Shown here piece by piece: positions 23,467 to 30,425 of a DNA stretch of 46,279 nt. Origin of the DNA: a virus; IMG/VR virus record IMGVR_UViG_3300005265_000032, positions 1-46,279 of that record; one strand, written 5' to 3'. Under the pieces are notes generated by a model. That model was given only the letters and a program-made list of their open reading frames with translations. It was not told where the DNA came from and ran no database searches. Each line of letters starts with the position of its first letter. The first letter of the stretch is position 1. A program made the translations under genes and the position numbers.

Positions 23467-24064
23467 TTTTCAACATCCACTTCAATTCCTCTATCTCCTC
23501 TTCTGTATAATTGTGACCTTTTAGCGTAGATATTAATGCTTCATCTATTCCTACGTCTATTCTTTCGTTGTGTCTCCCCCCTTCCCCATGTCGTCGCCTT
23601 GCAAACTCCGCAATTAGCACCGCATCCACGATCCCCTGGTGTGGCTTCTTTGCTCTTTCTGTCGCGAGCAGATTAACATCTGGGAACAAGCTCTGGCATA
23701 TCTGCAGTGCTTGCACTTTTGTGTTGCCTTTGCGCCCTGAAATGCCGAACTCCTTCTGCCACACCTGAGCTCTGATGACTTCATGCGGGATAGCGAAATC
23801 CGTGAGACACTGTTTAAGCGCACCAAACCCATAGCCGGTGCTGAACATTGAAGTTACGCCTTGTTTTGGCATTGCATGTTGCTCTTCGAGAATTGCATAG
23901 CACTCGGTACCTTCAAAGGAATAGAAGAATCGCGCCAGATCGAGATGATTGTAAGTTCTCTTCTTGCCCTGCAGCGTGGTCGGGATTACAGACGTTTCAA
24001 CGCTATCTTGATACATGATTGCAAAACCGCCATGAAGCCCTGGATCTATGCCGATATATATCAT
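23456..24064 (-). CDS. RuvC-like Holliday-junction resolvase
   Basis: RNase H-fold endonuclease that would resolve four-way junctions before packaging. Family landmarks: IYIGIDPGLHGG with the first Asp, AILEEQHAMPKQG with the Glu, KPHQGIVDAVLIAEF with the last Asp. ATG 24064 overlaps the previous stop (ATGA), so the longer open frame to 24148 is not used. The roughly 202-residue length is close to RuvC plus a short C-terminal extension (EEEIEELKWML). Confidence 0.8.
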   Translation of the reverse strand: MIYIGIDPGLHGGFAIMYQDSVETSVIPTTLQGKKRTYNHLDLARFFYSFEGTECYAILEEQHAMPKQGVTSMFSTGYGFGALKQCLTDFAIPHEVIRAQVWQKEFGISGRKGNTKVQALQICQSLFPDVNLLATERAKKPHQGIVDAVLIAEFARRRHGEGGRHNERIDVGIDEALISTLKGHNYTEEEIEELKWMLKNDN

Positions 24065-24333
24065 AACAAGACGCTCACGAGGAAGCAAGCTATCGCGCTT
24101 ACGACTATCCCAAGTACAAAAGCCGCTCTTGTAGCCTTTACTTGCCATCTGAGTTCTGACTGAAGCCGTGCGATTTTTGCTTTATCCTCATTGACCTTCG
24201 CTTCCTTTTTTTTGAAGAGCACGAGGATTGCCTCGCTGGCAAGTTCTTTCATTGGAATCCCGAGTTTCTTTGCTTTCTCTGCGAGGAGCATATGAGATTC
24301 CTGAGAGAGACGCACATTAAATCCTTTGCTCAT
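24061..24333 (-). CDS. Ribbon-helix-helix-like protein with a C-terminal membrane helix
   Basis: Residues 3-30 (FNVRLSQESHMLLAEKAKK) look like a ribbon-helix-helix or HicB-like start, a charged coiled stretch follows, and residues 70-90 (AFVLGIVVSAIACFLVSVLL) form one membrane helix. DNA-binding-like and membrane parts in 90 residues suggest tethering of DNA or of partners to the membrane; this is inference. Confidence 0.5.
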   Translation of the reverse strand: MSKGFNVRLSQESHMLLAEKAKKLGIPMKELASEAILVLFKKKEAKVNEDKAKIARLQSELRWQVKATRAAFVLGIVVSAIACFLVSVLL

Positions 24334-24646
24334 CTCTTGCTTCCTCCCTTAGTTGAAATCTCTTCTTCATTGTTCCCTCTTCGGATAGGACAGATGGGTG
24401 CGCATCTGTTGAGAGAAGCTCCTCATCTTCATCAGAAATAAGCTGCGTTTGCGGATTGAAAAGCATGACTTGGATCTTCTCCCCCGTGTTGAGTCGCGGG
24501 ATGAATTTAGGATCCCCTTTGATTGTGATCGTTGTGAGATCGTTTTCCAACGTGAGCGTTCGCTCATGTGCAATATAGTTTTCGCCATTTCTTTCTGTTT
24601 CCGTGTCTTTGACTCTTCTGACAATTAAGTCCTCTTTAAACGCCAT
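24317..24646 (-). CDS. Hypothetical protein (109 aa)
   Basis: Beta-rich product (RTLTLENDLTTITIKGDP, then GEKIQVMLFNPQTQL) with an acidic tail. The start shares one base with the preceding stop, and its end overlaps the next gene. No family is recognised. Confidence 0.55.
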   Translation of the reverse strand: MAFKEDLIVRRVKDTETERNGENYIAHERTLTLENDLTTITIKGDPKFIPRLNTGEKIQVMLFNPQTQLISDEDEELLSTDAHPSVLSEEGTMKKRFQLREEARDEQRI

Positions 24647-24828
24647 TACGCTGCGACCTCCATTTCTGTCACCTCGACGAAGTCACGCAATAGATTAACA
24701 GCGAGAAAATTCTCGAGCGTGTCAAGCAATCGCTGCCGAATAAGTGTCGCCGAGTGAGGTGAAACGTTTTTAATATCTACACGTAGCGATAAATTTAATG
24801 CCAACCCTTCTTTTTCCTTTTCGCTCAT
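24646..24828 (-). CDS. Small hypothetical protein (60 aa)
   Basis: ATG 24828 overlaps the stop of the AbrB-like gene (ATGA). The product contains VDIKNVSPHSATLIRQRLLD and a hydrophobic helix NFLAVNLLRDFVEV. No family is recognised; translational coupling supports it. Confidence 0.55.
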   Translation of the reverse strand: MSEKEKEGLALNLSLRVDIKNVSPHSATLIRQRLLDTLENFLAVNLLRDFVEVTEMEVAA

Positions 24829-24992
24829 CTCTTCTTCATCTCCTCCAAAATCTCGCTGTCTGTTGCCTTACGGAAACGGCACGATACATAGTCCCCCTCG
24901 CTTATCTCTAACCTCTGTCGCAAGTCACGCGGGATTGAGACGCGACCTTGCCGCTGGACCAGAAAAACCCCTTCCTCATCTTTTCCCTTCAT
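24825..24992 (-). CDS. AbrB/SpoVT-like swapped-hairpin regulator (55 aa)
   Basis: The core VFLVQRQGRVSIPRDLRQRL and GDYVSCRF match the AbrB/MazE swapped-hairpin DNA-binding fold. It is the first gene of a coupled run going down to about 21657. A perfect inverted repeat just upstream (24998-25016) is a good candidate for its own operator. Confidence 0.75.
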   Translation of the reverse strand: MKGKDEEGVFLVQRQGRVSIPRDLRQRLEISEGDYVSCRFRKATDSEILEEMKKR

Positions 24993-24997
24993 AATTT

Positions 24998-25016
24998 ATT
25001 TTACCTCAAGTAAAAT
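24998..25016. promoter_or_regulatory. Operator-like inverted repeat before the AbrB-like gene
   Basis: ATTTTAC-CTCAA-GTAAAAT has perfect 7-bp arms and ends 6 bp before ATG 24992. Its position over the expected start of transcription fits autorepression. Confidence 0.6.
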
Positions 25017-25147
25017 AGGTTTCATGTCTTTAAGTCCTTATTGATTTTTAAAAAACCGAAATTGACTTTAAGAATGAAGTTTTAAATGGCATTGGGATTT
25101 TGAGTTGTCCTCTCGTTTTCTTCACAGGATTTTCTTTTTGGGGCGGG

Positions 25148-25327
25148 CTAATCCGGCAAGGAAGATAAGTCAGCAAGAACGTCACGCCACTTCTCGCAAA
25201 ACGCCTCTAAGCTTCTCCTCCGCGTCGGGCTCAAATTGCTAAGAGAGTAGTCGTTGAGAATATCCCGAAATATCTCCTTGATATCCCCTTTCAGGTTCAC
25301 TCCTACTCTTTTGGTTTTGTGCGGCAT
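25148..25327 (-). CDS. Small hypothetical protein (59 aa)
   Basis: From ATG 25327 the product begins MPHKTKRVGVNLKGDIKEIF and ends in a helix before DLSSLPD. The first strand plus two helices could be a ribbon-helix-helix fold. It follows the next gene by about 10 bp. Confidence 0.5.
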   Translation of the reverse strand: MPHKTKRVGVNLKGDIKEIFRDILNDYSLSNLSPTRRRSLEAFCEKWRDVLADLSSLPD

Positions 25328-25336
25328 ATTCACATC

Positions 25337-25549
25337 CTATAGTTCAGGATTCCGCATTATGTTCGCAAAGGTTTCCGGATGCATCCATATGACACCTTTT
25401 GGAAGATGGCTATCTACTCTAATCTTTGCCCCTCCAATCTGCGGTAGAGTTCTGTATACGGGTAGCATATCATAGAGTGTTCTTTCAATGCTGTGGACCA
25501 GCCTCATCAGTTCTAATCTCAAAAAGGTCGGCTCCAAGCGAAGTGCCAT
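25337..25549 (-). CDS. Hypothetical protein, probably missing its native start
   Basis: The ATG at 25549 opens 70 residues (MALRLEPTFLRLELMRLVHS and on to HPETFANIMRNPEL). The same frame upstream still looks like protein (RLESKVNGINIEWKSDPPSD) for about 46 codons to an in-frame TAG next to a run of nine T, but it contains no ATG, GTG or TTG. A one-base change in the T run would connect it to a GTG start near 25718. See findings. Confidence 0.5.
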   Translation of the reverse strand: MALRLEPTFLRLELMRLVHSIERTLYDMLPVYRTLPQIGGAKIRVDSHLPKGVIWMHPETFANIMRNPEL

Positions 25550-25813
25550 ATTGGACAGTGTTTCTTTTGCACCAATTGTGAATGTTGCGCTTATTTTTAA
25601 GCTGTCGGATGGAGGGTCGCTTTTCCATTCAATGTTGATTCCGTTTACCTTACTTTCTAATCTGTGCAGAAAAAAAAAGAACTATAACCTCATAGCTTAT
25701 TTGCGCCACTCCACATTAACGCTTAAAAAGAGCCATCCTAACGCAATTTTATAGGGGTCCGCATGCATTAGGTATAAGACCATCGAAAACATTGCTGAGG
25801 GAGCATGTCTGCT

Positions 25814-26242
25814 TCAAAACAAAACAAACCTCGCACGAGAAGAAAGTTTAATTTCCTTATCTGATTGTGGCTCAATAAAATGTATTCTATTATCGTCTGA
25901 GCAATAAACTAAATTGAATGCGTGCCCGCCCGCCCAGCAAAGTCCAAAGGCGGGGTTGATGTTTTTCTTTTCGATGAAATAGACTTGCGCATTTGACATT
26001 AATCTTAATGCATACTTGTCGCAGTTCCAACCAGGGTCGCCGGTATAGACTTTTTTATCGGTGATATCTTGTTTTAAGAATGCGACAACATCTTTCCTCT
26101 TTAGGGCGCTGAGATATTGATCCCCGATAAAAATCTTGGAGGAAGGTGCCTTTGTTGCTTTGCGAACTATTCGCTTCAAGGAAGGGCGCCCTCTTCCTCC
26201 TTTCTCTTTCAATTTTTCCTTTAGTTTGTCTAACAGGGCCAT
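25814..26242 (-). CDS. MOA-related papain-like cysteine protease
   Basis: Residues about 65-140 carry the pattern of the cysteine-protease domain of the lectin MOA and its phage relatives: GDPGWNCDKYALRL with the candidate catalytic Cys, FGLCWAGGHAFNLV with the candidate His, and IHFIEPQSDKEI. The basic N-terminal 35 residues lack a signal peptide. Phage homologues are often encoded with tail genes and may assist wall passage. It follows the secreted 224-residue gene by 7 bp. Confidence 0.6.
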   Translation of the reverse strand: MALLDKLKEKLKEKGGRGRPSLKRIVRKATKAPSSKIFIGDQYLSALKRKDVVAFLKQDITDKKVYTGDPGWNCDKYALRLMSNAQVYFIEKKNINPAFGLCWAGGHAFNLVYCSDDNRIHFIEPQSDKEIKLSSRARFVLF

Positions 26243-26248
26243 ATCGAA

Positions 26249-26923
26249 TTACGGCTTCGCTTTAAAGAAGGGGCAGAGTGTCTCCTCTCTTGCAGGAGCT
26301 GCAGGGTAATCCGGTATCTCGCTTGTAAACTCCGCAGTTGCGTTCCAAATTCCAGAACGTACCTTAAAACTATCTGTGATCCGTGAGTTTGTGAATGTCT
26401 TATTGACATCCCCTCTCAATATTCTTTCTTGTGTCTGCATGCTGAACTTGCCAACACCCACCGAATTGACGGCAAAGGCGACATTGCTTGGATCTGCAAC
26501 AGTCGCAGACTCATAACCTAAATTACGAGCGGTAATGCGCGTTTTTGCCGAGGCGCCATAGCAGACAGACTCATTATCGCCTTCTGAAACTCTGGCCTTC
26601 CTCAAGCCTTCATCGAGGAAGACCCGTTTTAGGTTACTTGCCGGAATATAATTGACAGTCGTTTGTGCTTCTATGCTTCCTCCGTCCATATCGAGCGATG
26701 AGGACATGGCAAACTGACCAGCATGGACAGCGAGTATATCGCGATTATATCTCGTTTCATCAAAAGGCAAACCGCCGTGAGTCGTGCTCATCTGGCTGGA
26801 CTGCGTCCGAACCGAACCGCCTGTGACCGTGACCGAGAATGACGTTTGTGCTGCAAGGGCAACGCCGCTGAAAGCGATCGAGAGAACCATTGCGGTGGCT
26901 ATTACCACTAATGTTTTATTCAT
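26249..26923 (-). CDS. Secreted beta-rich protein with signal peptide
   Basis: The N-terminus has a basic start, a hydrophobic core (LVVIATAMVLSIAFSGVALA) and an Ala-X-Ala cut site near residue 24. The mature part of about 200 residues is Ser/Thr/Asn-rich with regular strands (SFSVTVTGGSVRTQ) and two Cys. It lacks a membrane anchor, so it should be released or bound outside. A strong GGAGGTGA site precedes it. A role in envelope interaction or exclusion of other viruses is only a guess. Confidence 0.6.
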   Translation of the reverse strand: MNKTLVVIATAMVLSIAFSGVALAAQTSFSVTVTGGSVRTQSSQMSTTHGGLPFDETRYNRDILAVHAGQFAMSSSLDMDGGSIEAQTTVNYIPASNLKRVFLDEGLRKARVSEGDNESVCYGASAKTRITARNLGYESATVADPSNVAFAVNSVGVGKFSMQTQERILRGDVNKTFTNSRITDSFKVRSGIWNATAEFTSEIPDYPAAPAREETLCPFFKAKP

Positions 26924-26976
26924 TTTTTATGTTCTTTTTCACCTCCTTTTTTTTTATTCTTAAGAGAGAGACACGA

Positions 26977-27201
26977 TTAAACTTTCTTAGCCATCTCTGC
27001 AAGTTCCACATCGACATCAAACTTTCGGAGTTCTGCAATTTCATCATTGAGCCTCTCTTCTTGTCGCTGCGCTTCCTCGAGATGCCGCTGGCGCATGAAT
27101 ATCTCGCCGGCAACGACCATCTTCGCTGCTGCGGGTTCTTTCCCTTTGATTTCTTCACGAACCTGCTTGAACATGTGTTCTCTTAGAACTGTGTCTAACA
27201 T
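26977..27201 (-). CDS. Coiled-coil hypothetical protein (74 aa)
   Basis: Mostly helical with heptad-like charge (RHLEEAQRQEERLNDEIAEL). GGAGGTGAT lies upstream of the ATG region. A small structural or chaperone role is possible. Confidence 0.55.
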   Translation of the reverse strand: MLDTVLREHMFKQVREEIKGKEPAAAKMVVAGEIFMRQRHLEEAQRQEERLNDEIAELRKFDVDVELAEMAKKV

Positions 27202-27213
27202 TTAGTTTTCATA

Positions 27214-27402
27214 TCACCTCCTAAGTCTTTCTTTCTCCGGAGCAACAGGGAGAAGCGTGATAGTGGGTTGTAAGAATTTATCGTGGTTAACTTCAATGCC
27301 GACAGAGAAGGGAAGCTTATTTATGATCCGGGCAAAGTTGAGGGAGAGTGGGAGAGAGTTGCTCTTGCCCTTCTTGAGGATTATATCAGGTTGTAATTCC
27401 AT
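27214..27402 (-). CDS. Hypothetical protein (62 aa)
   Basis: A TATA box (27425-27434) lies about 27 bp before ATG 27402, giving a leaderless message that starts the short operon down to 25814. The product begins MELQPDIILKKGKSNSLPLS; no family is recognised. Confidence 0.5.
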   Translation of the reverse strand: MELQPDIILKKGKSNSLPLSLNFARIINKLPFSVGIEVNHDKFLQPTITLLPVAPEKERLRR

Positions 27403-27424
27403 GTAAAAGCTTTGAGAATAAAAC

Positions 27425-27434
27425 TATATAAATC
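27425..27434 (-). promoter_or_regulatory. TATA box of the 27402 operon
   Basis: GATTTATATAG on the minus strand, about 27 bp before ATG 27402. Confidence 0.6.
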
Positions 27435-27442
27435 AATTCGAA

Positions 27443-28492
27443 TCAAGTTGTCTCTTCTTGAGCGAAGTACGTAAATGTAACAGAGGTGTTGGCAAGCGGA
27501 GTAGGTTCGTCTTCAGCGATTTCGTGATAATGATAGCCGTCGTATCCTTCCGGATGGTCATGACCGTCATGCTGAGAAGTAGTCCATGCGACAATGTCAA
27601 TATGAAGATCTGTCATGAACCACAGATCCACGTAACTAATAGGGTGCTCATGAGAATCAACCGCATGAATATGCGAGGGGCCTGCGGCATTTGCACCTAA
27701 AAACCCGGTTACACACCAACCGCTTTCGCATTCGCTTCCGCTATTGATTGTGTGGACAAGTGTGACGTAGGTAGACGGGCCGCCAGTGTAAGGCGCGACA
27801 GAGCCGGTGTAATTGGATGCCAGCCCCCAAACATTCTTTTCCTCCTTCGTCCAGTGAATCTCCCCGCCGACCGTATGCCAGTGGACGCCACTTGTGTAGA
27901 TGACATGAGAGTGGGAGCCCCCACCGCCAGATGAAGAGCCGTGACTGTGCTTGGTTTTTAAGATGCGTGCAGTGAACCCGAACTCATTACGCGACAAGAC
28001 AGTCACTTGCCACGTCACATCTGCTTGAGGAGTAGCGACAACGCCGGGAACCGTGCGGAACACACGCGGGAATGTAACAGTGACCTTGCCCTGACTATCT
28101 GTCACTGCCGTATACGTTTTCATAATCGAATACCGCGTGTAGAGCGGAGGAAAGCTAAGCGTAGGGAAGCGGGGCATGCGCTTTGGTTTATCGGGTTCGA
28201 CCTTGAGTAATGATTTGACCGATCGGGCGATGCGAATCAGGTGTGGATATTTATCAAGCTTTGACCGGGAGCGGGGCATAACAATTGGGAATTCGGCAGC
28301 AGAAGATGTGCGTGGTGCATGGAATAGCTTGGGCATTGGCGGGACTTTTTTAGAAGGAGAAGAAGGAAGCGTGACTTTTGTCTTGGGAGTTGTAGGCGTG
28401 CGAGACCGTGAGGCTTTGAAGATCCGCAAGAGCCTGGGAGTAGAGATTCGAGGTGGTGAGTTGGGCAGCGTAGAGCGGCGATGGCGCGGCAT
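27443..28492 (-). CDS. Fibre-like protein with a His-rich C-terminal domain
   Basis: The product has about 349 residues from ATG 28492. The first 110 are basic and Ser/Pro/Arg-rich (probably disordered). Residues about 125-190 hold a beta domain (AVTDSQGKVTVTFPRVFRTV) like the H-type lectin or fibre-tip domains of phages. The C-terminal part is unusually rich in His (SHSHVIY, HIHAVDSHEHP, HDGHDHPEGYDGYHYHE), suggesting metal-bound beta strands as in long tail-fibre needles. A CTTAAAC promoter lies 28 bp upstream; the frame continues to 28549 but would cross this promoter. Confidence 0.6.
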   Translation of the reverse strand: MPRHRRSTLPNSPPRISTPRLLRIFKASRSRTPTTPKTKVTLPSSPSKKVPPMPKLFHAPRTSSAAEFPIVMPRSRSKLDKYPHLIRIARSVKSLLKVEPDKPKRMPRFPTLSFPPLYTRYSIMKTYTAVTDSQGKVTVTFPRVFRTVPGVVATPQADVTWQVTVLSRNEFGFTARILKTKHSHGSSSGGGGSHSHVIYTSGVHWHTVGGEIHWTKEEKNVWGLASNYTGSVAPYTGGPSTYVTLVHTINSGSECESGWCVTGFLGANAAGPSHIHAVDSHEHPISYVDLWFMTDLHIDIVAWTTSQHDGHDHPEGYDGYHYHEIAEDEPTPLANTSVTFTYFAQEETT

Positions 28493-28514
28493 AATAATAG
28501 AACAGAGAAAGAAA

Positions 28515-28526
28515 AGGTTTAAGACA
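28515..28526. promoter_or_regulatory. Bidirectional TTTAA promoter element
   Basis: GGTTTAAGAC reads CTTAAAC on the minus strand. Its centre (28520) is 28 bp from ATG 28492 on the minus strand and 28 bp from ATG 28548 on the plus strand, so one symmetric box could serve both genes. Confidence 0.55.
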
Positions 28527-28547
28527 AGGAAGGATAGAGAATAAAGC

Positions 28548-28946
28548 ATGAGATTTTACGGCAGCGAAATATTTGAAGGCGCCGAAGTAGATGCCGCAGA
28601 TTACGAACGGTTAATGGCATTAAGAGAAGAAGAAGAATGGCGAAAGACAGAAATCAAAGAAGATGCAGAAGCAAGAAGACTAGAAATAGACCGATGGGAG
28701 AATGAGGAGATAGAAGAGACAGAGCGAAAGACAAACGAAGAAATAGAAGCAGTGCTCGATGCGCGGCAGTTCATAGCGGTATATGAAGTGAAAGGCGAGC
28801 GCGGCAGATGCGCGTTATGCGATGCGAAAATAGGCACAATTGGGACGATGGACGAGCTGGAAGAGAAAGACTGTGTGCCGCCTTTCCATCAAAACTGCCG
28901 CTGCTTTTTAGAAGAAGTCGGTTATTGCGTCAAAAGCGGAATGTGA
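28548..28946 (+). CDS. MuF/SPP1-gp7-type C-terminal zinc-site protein
   Basis: A 132-residue product: charged coiled helix (residues 15-75) followed by RCALCDAKIGTIGTMDELEE and CVPPFHQNCRCFLEEV. The CXXC ... PPXHXNCRC pattern is the C-terminal signature of phage MuF-like minor head proteins, which usually exceed 250 residues and sit after the portal gene. Here only the end of the family is present, far from the portal (43974) and on the plus strand. Confidence 0.6.
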   Translation: MRFYGSEIFEGAEVDAADYERLMALREEEEWRKTEIKEDAEARRLEIDRWENEEIEETERKTNEEIEAVLDARQFIAVYEVKGERGRCALCDAKIGTIGTMDELEEKDCVPPFHQNCRCFLEEVGYCVKSGM

Positions 28947-28976
28947 TATAAGATACCAAGAAAGCAAGCGAAAGGC

Positions 28977-29702
28977 TCACAACGAAATGAGATGATCAGC
29001 GAGGCGTACATTTGCAAGAAGCTCAAGGTTTCGCGATTGGTCATAATATAAGAGATTCTGAGTCATCTCTGCTTGCTCTAAGAGCGGATGCGATCCGACA
29101 TCGTAAGTCACGGCATAGAATGCTGCAATGGACGTGGTAGCACGCTGAATAAGACCATGCTTATCAGCGCTGAACGTAAAGTCTGTCACCGTTCCTCTGC
29201 CAGTAAATCGCATAACAGCATCGACAATACTCTCAGCCTGAAAGATGAACGTCTTGATGTCATCATCCAAAACATCCGTATGGATATACTTTGCAGCTTT
29301 GCGCACAAGCGCAACAGATGAATACGTGACGGTACTAATAGAAGTAGTCAAACCTGCAAGAAAATCCGCAACACGCGTATCCGCAAGCAGCGTAAGAATG
29401 CGAAGCTGATCATAGTATAAAAGATTCTGAGTCATCTCTGCTTGCTCAAGAAGAGGATGAGATGCAACATTATACGAGCAGGCGGCAAACGCCGCGGCGG
29501 CAGTTGCAGCACGTTGGATGATTGCATGCCTTTTAGCATCAAACGTGAAGTCAGGCGATCCGCCACGAGCAGTACGCAGCATTGTCTCATCAATGACGCT
29601 CTCAGCCTGCACGATGAACGACTCGAGATTGGAATCAGACAATCCCGAAGGAATCCACTTTGCAGCTTTGCGAACAAGAGTCGCGGAAGAATACGTAGGC
29701 AT
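28977..29702 (-). CDS. Duplicated head-tail connector-like protein
   Basis: Two copies of one domain of about 115 residues lie in tandem. Copy 1 (residues 2-115) and copy 2 (126-240) share YSSATLVRKAAKWI-type starts, an FIVQAESVID-type helix, DFTFDAKRHAIIQRA and SHPLLEQAEMTQNLLYYDQ with few changes. Helical composition and neighbourhood fit the gp6/gp15-type adaptor that binds the portal ring. A CTTAAAC box lies about 26 bp before the ATG. The internal duplication is unusual for this family. Confidence 0.6.
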   Translation of the reverse strand: MPTYSSATLVRKAAKWIPSGLSDSNLESFIVQAESVIDETMLRTARGGSPDFTFDAKRHAIIQRAATAAAAFAACSYNVASHPLLEQAEMTQNLLYYDQLRILTLLADTRVADFLAGLTTSISTVTYSSVALVRKAAKYIHTDVLDDDIKTFIFQAESIVDAVMRFTGRGTVTDFTFSADKHGLIQRATTSIAAFYAVTYDVGSHPLLEQAEMTQNLLYYDQSRNLELLANVRLADHLISL

Positions 29703-29726
29703 GAATGAAAAGAGAGCGCGAACAGT

Positions 29727-30110
29727 TTAAGAAGTAGAAGAACGTGGTAAAAGCGCAGTAGATGCAGGGGCGAGCAGCTCGATAGCGGATTCCGCACGCG
29801 TGGTGAGCATCTGCGCGATCTCAAGTTTCGCCTTTTGCTGCGAAGAGAGATTGAGCGAATCCTCATGGAACTGCAGACCAGAGTAAGAGCCGCCAAGCGC
29901 TCGAACGATGCAGTACGCAGCAGCAAGATCAGTGCAGGCAGCGCGAGCCAGTTTGAAATTGCTATCAGAAGCAGCATAAGTGTGTTGCGTCTCCGCCTCG
30001 ATGAACGCTTGTGCATCCTCTATAAACTCTTCGACATGTGCCGGATCGACATCCTGGGCAGACAGCCCCGCGCGATGTATAACGCGCTTATAATCCGTAA
30101 GTGGCGGCAT
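29727..30110 (-). CDS. Head-tail connector-like protein (single domain)
   Basis: The 127-residue helical product (PPLTDYKRVIHRAGLSA, EFIEDAQAFIEAETQHTYA, then FKLARAACTDLAAAYCI) has the same plan as each half of the next gene and as phage head-tail adaptors. It would form a ring under the portal. It lies 24 bp before the duplicated homologue. Confidence 0.6.
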   Translation of the reverse strand: MPPLTDYKRVIHRAGLSAQDVDPAHVEEFIEDAQAFIEAETQHTYAASDSNFKLARAACTDLAAAYCIVRALGGSYSGLQFHEDSLNLSSQQKAKLEIAQMLTTRAESAIELLAPASTALLPRSSTS

Positions 30111-30134
30111 TTTCTTCTTCCTTCTTTTTCTTCA

Positions 30135-30425
30135 CTATGTAATGGAGTTTACAACAGTAAAATGATCCTGCTCGATAGCAGTAAAGCCCTTAACCGCCTT
30201 AATCTCAGACTTGTAATCGCCACAGGGCGCACTGACGGGAATGACAAAGTCAAAGTAATACTTTCCGGTATCGGACTTGGACATTGACTGAGCATCGACC
30301 TGTGTCGACCCTTCAGAGTCAATGATAGTAATTACAATAGAATCGGGATCGAGATATGCGCCTGTGGAGTCGGTAACCTCTGCAATTTGCCTGACGTTTT
30401 CTCCACGGACGTATACTTTAGACAT
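30135..30425 (-). CDS. Small beta-sandwich virion protein
   Basis: From ATG 30425 the product reads MSKVYVRGENVRQIAEVTDS and later YYFDFVIPVSAPCGDY, an immunoglobulin-like pattern often seen in phage tail or baseplate accessory proteins. The start overlaps the preceding stop by 8 bases; a longer frame to 30503 reads inside the upstream gene. A CTTAAAC box sits 46 bp upstream. Confidence 0.5.
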   Translation of the reverse strand: MSKVYVRGENVRQIAEVTDSTGAYLDPDSIVITIIDSEGSTQVDAQSMSKSDTGKYYFDFVIPVSAPCGDYKSEIKAVKGFTAIEQDHFTVVNSIT

